From: Trebonia sp030042015
GTDB taxonomy: Bacteria; Actinomycetota; Actinomycetes; Streptosporangiales; Streptosporangiaceae
Assembly: GCF_030042015.1 (NCBI RefSeq)
Contig: NZ_JASIAL010000273.1
Location: 1-16,165, forward strand
Direction of reading: 5' to 3'
Length of the DNA: 16,165 nucleotides
Shown here: positions 1 to 6,450 of the stretch, piece after piece
Position numbering within the stretch: the stretch's first letter is position 1
Layout of the letters: each line of letters opens with the position of its first letter
Position numbers and translations under genes: made by a program
Notes under the pieces: generated by a model
What the model saw: the letters and a program-made list of their open reading frames with translations, nothing else
Told to the model about the DNA's origin: nothing
The model's database searches: none

Positions 1-188
1 CCGACACCCTGGACGCCAGCCAGCACCACGGCTGGAGCGTGACCGCCGTCGGCCATTCGCGGGAAGTGACCGATCCCGCCGACCTCGCCCGGCTGCGGGA
101 GACGGGCCCGCGGCCGTGGGCGCCCGGCGAGCGCGAGCACTTCATCCGGATCACCCCGGGCATTCTCACCGGCCGCCGCCTCGGCTGA
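1..188 (+). CDS. Pyridoxamine 5'-phosphate oxidase family (flavin-binding) protein, C-terminal part
   Basis: Only the last 61 codons are in the window; the reading frame starts at base 3 and ends at TGA 186-188. The visible residues include GWSVTAVGHSREVTDP, then PWAPGEREHFIRITP and a final GRRLG. This order (a beta strand, a V-G-x-x-x-E-V turn, then an R-x-x-F-I-R-I strand) is typical of the end of small actinobacterial split-barrel flavin-nucleotide-binding proteins of the PPOX class. Such proteins bind FMN or F420, and their substrates are mostly unknown. The start codon lies upstream of the window, so length and cofactor residues cannot be judged. The next gene is convergent and its stop lies 26 bases away. 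Confidence 0.7.
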   Translation, partial: DTLDASQHHGWSVTAVGHSREVTDPADLARLRETGPRPWAPGEREHFIRITPGILTGRRLG

Positions 189-214
189 CGGCCGCGAGGA
201 TCAAAGCCATCGCG

Positions 215-1057
215 CTAGTGCTTCGCGGCCACCCCGCCAACGAACCCATAGTAGGTGGAGTCCCGTGCCGGGGGAGCGGCTGAGTCCGGCCGCCACTCGG
301 GGAGCGGGACCAGCCCGGGCTCGATCAGCGCCCAGTCACCGAACCAGCCCAGGATTTCCCGGTCTTCGCGCCATATCCCCGTGCCAAGGGTGTCGCCGAA
401 CAGGTCCTGCACCGCGCACGCCTTCGCATGGTCCTCCGGGTGTTCCTGCCCTGGCATGCGGAAGCTCGAGATCGCCAGGTGACTGCCCGGCGCCAGGGCG
501 GCACGGAACTGAGCCACGATCCCCGCGGGATCCTCCTCATCGAGGATGTGATGCAAGATGCCGAACATCAGCAGCCCGACCGGGAGGCTGAAGTCGACAA
601 ACGCGCGGACGCCCGGATCATCGAGGATATCCGCGGGCCGCCGGGCATCCGCGGCCAGCACAAGGACCTCCTCCCGGTGCGCGACCAGTGCCTGGCTATG
701 CCGATGCACGACGGGGTCGTTGTCGACGTAGACGACCCGGGTCCGGGGATCGATCTCGTGCGCGACTTCGTGCACATTGCCCTGGGCGGGCAGCCCGGAA
801 CCGATATCGATGAACTGCCGCAGGCCGGCGTCCCGGGCCAGATACCGGACAGCCCGCCGCAGGAACCCGCGGTTAGCCACCGCCCCCGCGGCAGCATCGG
901 AGGTTATCTGCAACGTCTGTTCGACGACGGCCCGGTCCGCGGCGAAGTTGTCCTTTCCGCCCAGGAAGGCGTCATAAACCCGGGCGATATTCGGCTTCGT
1001 AAAATCAATGCCGAAAGGATCCGGGTCCCTTCTGGCCACTGCGTAACCCGCCGCCAT
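215..1057 (-). CDS. SAM-dependent methyltransferase, DUF574 / Methyltransf_19 family
   Basis: This 280-residue protein matches the actinobacterial DUF574 family. A conserved N-terminal block, PNIARVYDAFLGGKDNFAADR (about residues 24-44, last residue trimmed in other members), is followed by the glycine-rich SAM loop FIDIGSGLP and the acidic strand VVYVDNDP that should contact the ribose of SAM. The C-terminus carries the family pattern LIEPGLVPLPEWRPD and a final YYGFVGGVA. Members are about 260-290 residues, so it looks complete. ATG 1057 is preceded directly by an in-frame GTG at 1060, so either could start; the upstream GGCGG is a weak ribosome site. The methyl acceptor is not known for most of the family. 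It is divergent from the XRE regulator at 1394 and resembles a second copy at 4023-4826. Confidence 0.9.
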   Translation of the reverse strand: MAAGYAVARRDPDPFGIDFTKPNIARVYDAFLGGKDNFAADRAVVEQTLQITSDAAAGAVANRGFLRRAVRYLARDAGLRQFIDIGSGLPAQGNVHEVAHEIDPRTRVVYVDNDPVVHRHSQALVAHREEVLVLAADARRPADILDDPGVRAFVDFSLPVGLLMFGILHHILDEEDPAGIVAQFRAALAPGSHLAISSFRMPGQEHPEDHAKACAVQDLFGDTLGTGIWREDREILGWFGDWALIEPGLVPLPEWRPDSAAPPARDSTYYGFVGGVAAKH

Positions 1058-1180
1058 CACCTACCGCCCGCCTGCCCGGTTAGGCCGGAGACGATGGCTC
1101 CGGCGTCGAGTCCAGCCCGCGGGCCGGGCCCGGTCGGCGGCAGGCGCAACACTGCCGCTGAGTGGCGTCACGGCATGACC

Positions 1181-1420
1181 TCCTTGTCGCCTGCGGCGCG
1201 CACGCGCGCTGCTGCCGGTGAACGCTCCCGGAATGAGTGTGACTCAACATCCCGGATGCACGGCGCAAAATGCTACGTACAATTGCTCTACAGATCGGGA
1301 CAGTTAGTGACGGTCTTGTATGTAAGGCATTGCACTGATCCTGGCGGCCATGACAATCTGTCCACGACAGCTGCTGGAGAGGGCAGGGCGGAGATGACGG
1401 GTAACCGGACGGGCGGGCCG
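1181..1420 (+). repeat. Duplicated divergent promoter cassette, copy 1
   Basis: This stretch aligns with 8333-8567. From 1214 to 1310 the alignment with 8367-8463 is ungapped, with roughly four bases in five identical by eye. Near-identical blocks include GGAATGAGTGTG, AAATGCTACG, GCTCTACAGA, GGGACAGTT, CATGACAA and CGGAGATGAC. The right end includes the ATG at 1394 and the first nine codons of the XRE gene. The left end includes a strong minus-strand Shine-Dalgarno, AAGGAGGT (1185-1178), next to ATG 1176-1174, which is followed by a stop two codons later. The sequence GAGTGTGACTC at 1234-1244 is an inverted repeat with 4-base arms and could be an operator. Confidence 0.85.
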
Positions 1421-2263
1421 ACTGCGCTGCGAATCATCCTGGGAAGGCAGCTGCAGGCGCTGCGGGAAAGGGCGGAGATGAGCATCGACGAGGCGGCCGA
1501 TGCCATCTACTCCTCGCCGTTCACCATCCGCCGGATGGAGCGGGCCGAGGGTGGCTTCAAACCGCTTACCGTGAAGAGCCTGCTGATCGCCTATGGCGTC
1601 ACCGACAGTAATGAAATCGAAGTTTTCCTGTCCCTGTGCCGTGACGCGGCCAAGCCGGGCTGGTGGCACAGCTACACCGACGTGCTGCCCGACTGGTTCC
1701 GCACCTACGTCGGCCTTGAGGAAGCGGCGGTCCTCATCCGGGGCTATGAACCGCACTGGGTACCCGGCCTGCTGCAGACCGAGGACTATGCCCGGGCCAG
1801 CGTCCGAACCGGGTTTCCCGACGCTTCCGACAGCGAGGTTGACAGGCGGGTCACCCTGCGGCTTGCCCGCCAGCAGATACTCGCCAGGCCGCAGCCGCCG
1901 CGCCTGTGGATAGTCATCGACGAGACGGCGCTGCGGCGGCCTGCGGCTACCACCGGAGCCACGGTCATGCGCGCCCAGATCGACCGGCTGCTCGATGCCG
2001 CGGGAAAGCCCGGTATCACCCTGCAGGTCCTGCCGTTCAGCGCCGGGATGCATCCCGCCATGTATGGCCTGTTCTACCTGCTGCGGTTCCCCGACAGGGA
2101 AATGCCGGACATCGTCTACGGCGAGACGATGACGAGCGCCTTCTATTTCGACAAGCCCAGGGAAGTGACTGGCTACCTGGAAGTCCTGGACCGCATCTGC
2201 GCCCAGGCGGCCCCGGCGGACAACACGGCTGCCGTGCTCCGCACGATCCGTAAGGAGATCTGA
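1394..2263 (+). CDS. XRE-family helix-turn-helix regulator with DUF5753 (Scr1-like) domain
   Basis: The protein has 289 residues from ATG 1394. The reading frame stays open far upstream, but that part is antisense to the methyltransferase. The promoter cassette and the conserved MTGN start, shared with the second cassette copy, support 1394. Residues about 12-70 form an XRE helix-turn-helix (LGRQLQALRERAEMSIDEAA, then SPFTIRRMERAEGG). Residues about 100-280 are DUF5753, with its signatures VPGLLQTEDYARA, LPFSAGMHPAMYG and YGETMTSAFYFDKPREV. Such regulators occur in many copies in streptomycetes, usually beside a DUF397 gene, and several (WhiJ and relatives) affect development or antibiotic production. 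The DUF397 gene here starts 3 bases after the stop, so the two are almost certainly co-transcribed. The DNA target is unknown. Confidence 0.93.
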   Translation: MTGNRTGGPTALRIILGRQLQALRERAEMSIDEAADAIYSSPFTIRRMERAEGGFKPLTVKSLLIAYGVTDSNEIEVFLSLCRDAAKPGWWHSYTDVLPDWFRTYVGLEEAAVLIRGYEPHWVPGLLQTEDYARASVRTGFPDASDSEVDRRVTLRLARQQILARPQPPRLWIVIDETALRRPAATTGATVMRAQIDRLLDAAGKPGITLQVLPFSAGMHPAMYGLFYLLRFPDREMPDIVYGETMTSAFYFDKPREVTGYLEVLDRICAQAAPADNTAAVLRTIRKEI

Positions 2264-2266
2264 TCG

Positions 2267-2500
2267 ATGGACATTCACAACGGCATGCCCGCCGGCGCGC
2301 TCGGCGCGGCCGGCTGGCGTAAGCCCTGGAGCGGTTCCAACGGTGGCGCCTGCCTGGAGGCCAAGCAGCTGGCTGACGGCCGGGTCGCCCTGCGGCAGTC
2401 CACCGACCCGGACAGCCCGGCGCTCATCCTCCAGGCGCACGAGATCCGCGCTTTCATCCAGGGCGCAAAGCGGGGCGACGCTGATTTCCTCCTCTCCTGA
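2267..2500 (+). CDS. DUF397 small protein, partner of the XRE-DUF5753 regulator
   Basis: This 77-residue protein shows the DUF397 pattern: an early W-x-K-x-x-x-S-G-S-N-G-G-x-C-L-E-A (GWRKPWSGSNGGACLEAK), then VALRQSTDPDSPALIL and a closing helix around AFIQGAKRGD. BldB of Streptomyces belongs to this family, and genes of this type typically follow an XRE-DUF5753 gene and act as its partner or antagonist. It starts at ATG 2267, 3 bases after the upstream stop. The upstream stretch TAAGGAGATC holds a good Shine-Dalgarno inside the end of the XRE gene, so translational coupling is likely. Its length is normal for the family. Confidence 0.93.
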   Translation: MDIHNGMPAGALGAAGWRKPWSGSNGGACLEAKQLADGRVALRQSTDPDSPALILQAHEIRAFIQGAKRGDADFLLS

Positions 2501-2511
2501 ACCACGCCGCC

Positions 2512-2535
2512 GCCGCCCTCGTTAGTGCTGGCGGC
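2512..2535 (+). terminator. Possible weak hairpin after the DUF397 gene
   Basis: GCCGCC (2512-2517) can pair with GGCGGC (2530-2535) around a 12-base loop, 11 bases after the DUF397 stop. There is no T-tract. It may attenuate read-through into the next gene, but a six-base GC stem is common by chance in DNA this rich in G and C. Confidence 0.25.
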
Positions 2536-2594
2536 AGCCCTGCAGTTGAAGCACACGGGACCAAGGGTCGCTTTGGCACTGGGAGTAGACGCAA

Positions 2595-4013
2595 TTGTCC
2601 CAATCACTGGGCGCCTGGCTGCGGCAGGAACGCGAAACCCGCGGCTGGGACCGCATCGAGATGGCTAAGCGGCTCATCGCGGCAGGCCAGGCCAGAGGCG
2701 ACAAGCACATGCCTGGCCTTAGCGGCATGTGCCACAACGTCTACCGCTGGGAGCGCGGGGGATACGGCGTTTCAGAGCGCCACATGCTTAGCTACTGCGC
2801 GGTGTTCGGCATCCCGCCTGCACGGTTTCCCCGCCAGGCCGACGGGCAGGCGGAAGCGGGCGGAAGACCTGGTATCCAGGTGCCTGCGCCACTGTCGCAC
2901 GCCACCGTCGACGCTCATACGCCTGGCCCGGCTGGCATGTCCGTCCGCCCGGGTCGCGAGCCGGAGACCGGCGATCGCACGGCTGCAGGGCTTGAGGTGC
3001 TGATGGCGGCGCACGAGGGGAGCGAGCGAGCCGAGCAGGCCGAACAGCGCGGCATTGGCGATGCCACCGTGGAGCAGCTCCGCGCTGACGTGACACGGCT
3101 TTCGCGCGACTACATGAGCTGCGAGCCGTTGCCCCTTTTCCGGGAGATGCGCCGGGTCCGCAGCCGCATGCACGGGGCACTCGATCGCAGGATCTGGCCC
3201 AGGGATGCGAAAGAGATCTACTTCCTCCTCGGCTGCGTGAACGGCCTGATGGCCGGCGTGGCGGACGACCTCGGGTACCCGGGCGCCGCCCAGGAGCTCT
3301 ACCGCGCGGGATGGGCCTACGCGACGGCGATCGGCCAGCGCGCGCTGCTGGCCAAGTTGCGGCTCGGTCTTGCCAGCCTCGCCTACTGGAACGGCCAGTT
3401 CCAGCAGGCGGCCGAGCTGGCGTCAAACGGGCTCGAGTACCTGGCGGCCGGGCCCACCGGGGTGCAGCTGCACCTGACTTACGGCCGCGCGGCCGCCCGC
3501 ATGGGCGATGTCGCCGCTGCCCGCCAGGCGATTACCGCTGCTGGCCAGGCCAGTGATCAGGCCTACGCCGATGACCTGACAATCATCGGCGGCGAATACG
3601 ACTTGTCCCGGGCAACCCGGCACTATCTGGTCGCCTCGGTGCTCATCGAGATCCCTGCAGCCGGGGAGGCGCCCGCCGAGCTCGAGCGAGCTGGCGAGCT
3701 ATACGCCGCCGGGCCAGGACCGGGCGAGACGCACGGCTACGCGATGGAGGCGCTCGCTCGCGTCAGCCTTGCCGAGGCCCGGCTCCGCTGCGGTGCGCTT
3801 GACGCCGTTTCCGACGCTCTCGAGCCTGTGCTCGTGCTCCCGCCAGGCAAGCGCATCGACCTCATCCCGCAGCGCCTCGGGCGCGTCCGGGCCCAGCTCG
3901 CGCTGCATCCCGACCACGGGTCGGCGCTGCTCCGCGACCTCGACGACCGGATCGCGGAATTCAGCAGCACCAGCATCGCGGCGCCCGCCGAGCTCAGCGC
4001 GCTGTCCGCCTGA
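2595..4013 (+). CDS. HTH transcriptional regulator with long helical (TPR-like) C-terminal region
   Basis: The protein has 472 residues from TTG 2595, with GGGAG at 2580-2584 as ribosome site. No other start lies upstream in frame, and the next ATG would cut the HTH. Residues about 1-75 form a DNA-binding domain common in actinobacteria: SLGAWLRQERETRGWDR, then MCHNVYRWERGGYGVSERH and YCAVFGIP. Residues about 80-140 are a low-complexity linker. From about 165 on the protein is almost all amphipathic helix, rich in Ala/Leu/Glu, with repeated units such as LYRAGWAYATAIGQRALLAK and ASLAYWNGQFQQAAELASNG that look like degenerate TPRs. This architecture matches NsdA-like regulators of development or antibiotic synthesis; identity with NsdA itself is not claimed. 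Its stop lies 9 bases from the convergent methyltransferase. Confidence 0.85.
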   Translation: MSQSLGAWLRQERETRGWDRIEMAKRLIAAGQARGDKHMPGLSGMCHNVYRWERGGYGVSERHMLSYCAVFGIPPARFPRQADGQAEAGGRPGIQVPAPLSHATVDAHTPGPAGMSVRPGREPETGDRTAAGLEVLMAAHEGSERAEQAEQRGIGDATVEQLRADVTRLSRDYMSCEPLPLFREMRRVRSRMHGALDRRIWPRDAKEIYFLLGCVNGLMAGVADDLGYPGAAQELYRAGWAYATAIGQRALLAKLRLGLASLAYWNGQFQQAAELASNGLEYLAAGPTGVQLHLTYGRAAARMGDVAAARQAITAAGQASDQAYADDLTIIGGEYDLSRATRHYLVASVLIEIPAAGEAPAELERAGELYAAGPGPGETHGYAMEALARVSLAEARLRCGALDAVSDALEPVLVLPPGKRIDLIPQRLGRVRAQLALHPDHGSALLRDLDDRIAEFSSTSIAAPAELSALSA

Positions 4014-4022
4014 CCCGGTTCC

Positions 4023-4826
4023 TCAGTCCGCCAGCCGGGCGACGCCGCCGTAAAACCAGATTTTGTCGAGGTTGCGCGGGAGCGGGCCGTCAGGACGCCA
4101 CAGCGGCAACTGCACCAGGCCAGGCTCGACCAGTTTGAAGCCGTCGAAGAACGAACTGATCACCAGATGGCTGCGCAGCGTGACCGTTGAGGTGGCCTGA
4201 TTGTAGACAGCCGCGGCGGCTTCTGCCGCCTGGCTGCGGAAGTCCTTGGTGACGTGCGAAAGCGCGAGGTAGCTGCCCGGGGGCAGGGCATCCCGCAGCA
4301 CGGCGACGATGTCGGCAGGCTTTTCGTCGTCGGTGACGAAGTGCAGGACCGCCAGGAGCAGCAGCGCGATCGGCTCGCCGAAGTCCAGTAGTGCCCGCGT
4401 GGTGGGGTGGTTGAGAATCGCGGCAGGATCGCGTACGTCAGCGAGCACGATCCCGGTAGCGCCGCTCCCGCTTAGCAGCGCGTTGGCATGCGTGTTCACG
4501 ATGGGATCGTTGTCGACGTAGACGACTCGCGCCTCGGGCGCGACCTCTCCGGCAACCTCGTGGACGTTGCCCGCGGTCGGAATGCCGGTGCCGATATCCA
4601 GGAACTGCCGTATTCCCGACTCGCCAGCGAGGAACCGGACCGCCCGCTGCAGGAATGCCCTGTTAGCGCGCGCCATGTCGCGAACCTCCGGGGCAACCCG
4701 GATGACCTCCCTGGCCGCTTCCTGGTCAACGGCGTAGTTGTCTTTCCCGCCGAGATAGTAGTCGTACATACGCGCAGGATGCGCCCTGGTCGTATCGATC
4801 TCGGAGGGGGCGAAACCCGATTCCAT
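4023..4826 (-). CDS. SAM-dependent methyltransferase, DUF574 / Methyltransf_19 family (second copy)
   Basis: A 267-residue paralogue of the product of 215-1057. It has the block HPARMYDYYLGGKDNYAVDQ, the SAM loop FLDIGTGIP, the acidic strand VVYVDNDPIV and the C-terminal LVEPGLVQLPLWRPD with a closing WFYGGVA. The frame is open far upstream to 5699, but ATG 4826 is chosen because AGAAGGA lies just 5 bases before it and homology starts there. It is convergent with the HTH/TPR gene. The 800 bases upstream hold a decayed third copy of the same family on the same strand. The methyl acceptor is unknown. Two members so close to the whiJ-type genes suggest a regulatory or specialised-metabolite role, but that is inference. 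Confidence 0.92.
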   Translation of the reverse strand: MESGFAPSEIDTTRAHPARMYDYYLGGKDNYAVDQEAAREVIRVAPEVRDMARANRAFLQRAVRFLAGESGIRQFLDIGTGIPTAGNVHEVAGEVAPEARVVYVDNDPIVNTHANALLSGSGATGIVLADVRDPAAILNHPTTRALLDFGEPIALLLLAVLHFVTDDEKPADIVAVLRDALPPGSYLALSHVTKDFRSQAAEAAAAVYNQATSTVTLRSHLVISSFFDGFKLVEPGLVQLPLWRPDGPLPRNLDKIWFYGGVARLAD

Positions 4827-4989
4827 CGCGTCCTTCTGGTCTTCTGGAAGCGTAAGGGCCGACAGTAAGCAATCGATACCGGTAAAAACGTGGAAGACTG
4901 CTGTCAGGGGTAGTCTATTGCATCCGGCCGCGCTCCGGTCCCGCGGCCTACCCCCGATGCGCTTGGCGCTTGACGCTGGCGCGGCACGG

Positions 4990-5128
4990 CACATAGCGCC
5001 CCTCTCCGACCGGGCGGTGCCCGGCCAGTTCCCTGTCCGCGGCGACGTTGTGCTTGCCGTCAGGCAGGCAGCCGTAGACCCGGGCGGCGCAGGTCGACGG
5101 CCGCCAGGGTCTGCCCGGTGACGGTCAT
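4990..5128 (-). pseudogene. N-terminal relic of a third DUF574 methyltransferase
   Basis: Read leftward, ATG 5128 opens MTVTGQTLAAVDLRRPG. The adjacent frame then gives ARVYGCLPDGKHNVAADREL, which closely follows the family start seen in the two intact copies (ARVYDAFLGGKDNFAADR and ARMYDYYLGGKDNYAVDQ). The two halves are in different frames and meet near CGCCGCCCGGGTCTAC, so a frameshift or small deletion separates them. Similarity fades after about 35 residues, and no SAM loop follows. This is visible only by reading the frames against the two intact paralogues; a protein search of both frames would decide it. Confidence 0.6.
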
Positions 5129-5464
5129 GAAGCCGGCGCCATGGCCATCGCGTTCGCTGCCCGCTGCGCTGCCGCCCGCGCCTGCCGATCCGCCTTTGCC
5201 TCAGGCGTCGACGCGCGGGCGGCGGCGCGCATATCACCGGTATCCACATTCGCAACGGCCCCATTGTTCTCTCCGCTATATCGTGATCGCGAAGACATTT
5301 TTCATGACGCAAAGAATTGGCGCTCGAAGGTGCGAAAATTCTTCCGGATAATGGCCGGCCGCCTCGCGCCGGAGCAAATGGCACGCGTGGGGCGCGTCGT
5401 CGGCCGGATGGGATCTCTTCCGCGCGGACGCGGGGCGTGACCGTCACTCCGGCACCACGGGCCA

Positions 5465-5480
5465 CGTTTCCGCGGAAACG
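5465..5480. promoter_or_regulatory. Perfect 16-bp palindrome, candidate operator
   Basis: CGTTTCCGCGGAAACG is fully self-complementary. It lies about 40 bases upstream of the candidate -35 of the rightward promoter, in the region between divergent genes, where a dimeric repressor or activator site would be expected. The bound protein is not known. Confidence 0.45.
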
Positions 5481-5505
5481 CTGACGTGAGAAACAGCAGC
5501 TCCCG

Positions 5506-5533
5506 ATGACCGTATGTGAGTGCGGGCTATAGT
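5506..5533 (+). promoter_or_regulatory. Candidate sigma-70-type promoter for the winged-helix gene
   Basis: ATGACC (5506-5511) as a poor -35 and TATAGT (5528-5533) as a good -10 are 16 bases apart, in a patch less GC-rich than the surroundings. Transcription would begin near 5540 and give a leader of about 100 bases before GTG 5639. It is a by-eye match only. Confidence 0.35.
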
Positions 5534-5638
5534 TGTCCATGAGTATCGCTAGCTGTTCTGCATCGTCACGGGTGGGAGTGATTCCGGCTGAATTCACCGG
5601 GCGGGCATGACCTGGCGCTTGTCGCCAGTGAATTCGCC

Positions 5639-5989
5639 GTGCCGCGGCTATGCGACCTGCATCGCCCGTCGGCCGTGCTCGGCAGCGCGGAGTGGGCATT
5701 CGCCTGTCATGTCGACGGACGCGCCACGGTCGGGGAACTGACCGCGGCGAGCGGTGTCACGCTCCACGACGCGATAGAGCTAGTGACCCGGCTCATCCGC
5801 GCCGGGCTGTGCACGATCATCGCGGTGGCGGCTCCCGCTCTCGCTGACGGCAAGCCGGCGGGCGGTGCCGCGCCACCGTTGCCGCGCCGGGTGCGGCAGG
5901 CGGTGCCGTCGGTGGCGGATTCACTGCCGGCGCGGCCGGATCCGGGGCTGCTCAGGCAGATCCTGGACGGGCTTAACTCGCTGAAGTGA
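5639..5989 (+). CDS. Small winged-helix-like protein related to the C-terminal domain of DUF4388 regulators
   Basis: The protein has 116 residues from GTG 5639. No ATG/GTG/TTG lies further upstream in frame; CTG 5588 would add 17 residues (including LALVASEFAVPRL) that look like natural protein and follow a GGGAG, so the true start may be there. The core HVDGRATVGELTAASGVTLH and the following IELVTRLIRAGLCTI match the helix-turn-helix-wing pattern seen in the C-terminal half of the protein at 6447-7193. The end, DPGLLRQILDGLNSLK, is also characteristic of actinobacterial proteins of this group. Codons are nearly all G/C-ending. It is convergent with, and overlapped antisense by, the roadblock frame at 5707-6450. 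I take it as a DNA-binding or adaptor protein of the roadblock system. Confidence 0.65.
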   Translation: MPRLCDLHRPSAVLGSAEWAFACHVDGRATVGELTAASGVTLHDAIELVTRLIRAGLCTIIAVAAPALADGKPAGGAAPPLPRRVRQAVPSVADSLPARPDPGLLRQILDGLNSLK

Positions 5990-6450
5990 GACTCTGAGCC
6001 ACCCTGCGGGGGCTCCCCATCGCCGGCCGTCGGTCCGGCAGCGCCCGACCATCGGGCGAAATCCGCCGAGCGGGCCGTTATCCGTTCTATCGCCTCGCGG
6101 GCCTGGTATTGCATCACGCCGACGTTCAGCTGGGCGTCGCCGATAATCGCGACGACGGCATTGCCGCCCGCGGCGTACACCATGAGGTAGCCCGCCGTTC
6201 CCCGGGCGAGTGCCTCCCGGAATTCCCCCCGGCCGGTTTCCCTGACGGCCTGCCTGGCCAGACTCAGAGTCGTCGATACGAGTGCGGCCAGCCGCGCCGG
6301 TTCCTGGTCCGGAATATCGTGGGCGATGAGCAGTCCGTCGCTTGTCGCGACCAGGCTGCCGTCGATTCCCGTGATCGTTTCCCGCAGCGTGCGAAGCTCC
6401 GCGTGCACGAAGTCCCGCGCAGCCGATTGCGATCCCGCCGGTTGTGTCAT
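5707..6450 (-). CDS. Roadblock/LC7 domain protein with a long, probably spurious, C-terminal extension
   Basis: The open frame encodes 247 residues from ATG 6450, with AGGGGAG six bases upstream. Residues about 10-130 form a roadblock/LC7 domain: ETITGIDGSLVATSDGLLIA, then LARGTAGYLMVYAAGGNAVV and NVGVMQYQAREAIERI. Roadblock proteins (MglB, CvnB) are dimers that usually regulate small GTPases. The family is normally about 120-150 residues. From about residue 150 the translation becomes Ser/Pro/Arg-rich and lies antisense to the winged-helix gene, so this tail may be a shadow left after loss of a native stop; a TAA in the adjacent frame lies at 5975-5973. The start overlaps the stop of the preceding DUF4388-like gene by four bases (ATGA), so the two are translationally coupled. 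Confidence 0.8.
   Translation of the reverse strand: MTQPAGSQSAARDFVHAELRTLRETITGIDGSLVATSDGLLIAHDIPDQEPARLAALVSTTLSLARQAVRETGRGEFREALARGTAGYLMVYAAGGNAVVAIIGDAQLNVGVMQYQAREAIERITARSADFARWSGAAGPTAGDGEPPQGGSESHFSELSPSRICLSSPGSGRAGSESATDGTACRTRRGNGGAAPPAGLPSARAGAATAMIVHSPARMSRVTSSIASWSVTPLAAVSSPTVARPST
5996..6015 (+). terminator. Hairpin just after the winged-helix gene
   Basis: GAGCC-A-CCC pairs with GGG-GGCTC around a TGC loop: eight base pairs with one bulged A, starting 6 bases after the stop at 5989. It lacks a T-tract and lies inside the antisense roadblock frame. It would fit as the end of the rightward transcript. Confidence 0.35.

Larger units (their letters stand above)
4827..5638. 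other. Long region without an intact gene
   Basis: About 800 bases separate the divergent genes at 4826 (-) and 5639 (+). I see the methyltransferase relic (4990-5128), an AT-richer patch near 5250-5350, the inverted repeat GTGACCGTCAC (5437-5447), the perfect palindrome at 5465-5480 and a candidate promoter at 5506-5533. Reading frames at 5118-5440 (+) have arginine- and alanine-rich translations that I cannot match to anything, and I do not call them genes. Confidence 0.6.

Noticed and set aside
428..1393. Open frame upstream of and continuous with the XRE gene (would give 611 residues)
   Set aside because: It is antisense to the methyltransferase and crosses the promoter cassette; the translation has no family pattern until ATG 1394.
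5118..5440. Plus-strand frames in the 4827-5638 gap
   Set aside because: Alanine/arginine-rich start, no recognisable domain, no convincing ribosome site, and they overlap the methyltransferase relic or its upstream DNA.
4827..5699. N-terminal extension of the second methyltransferase frame
   Set aside because: The translation is Arg/Pro-rich with no homology pattern, and a strong ribosome site precedes ATG 4826.
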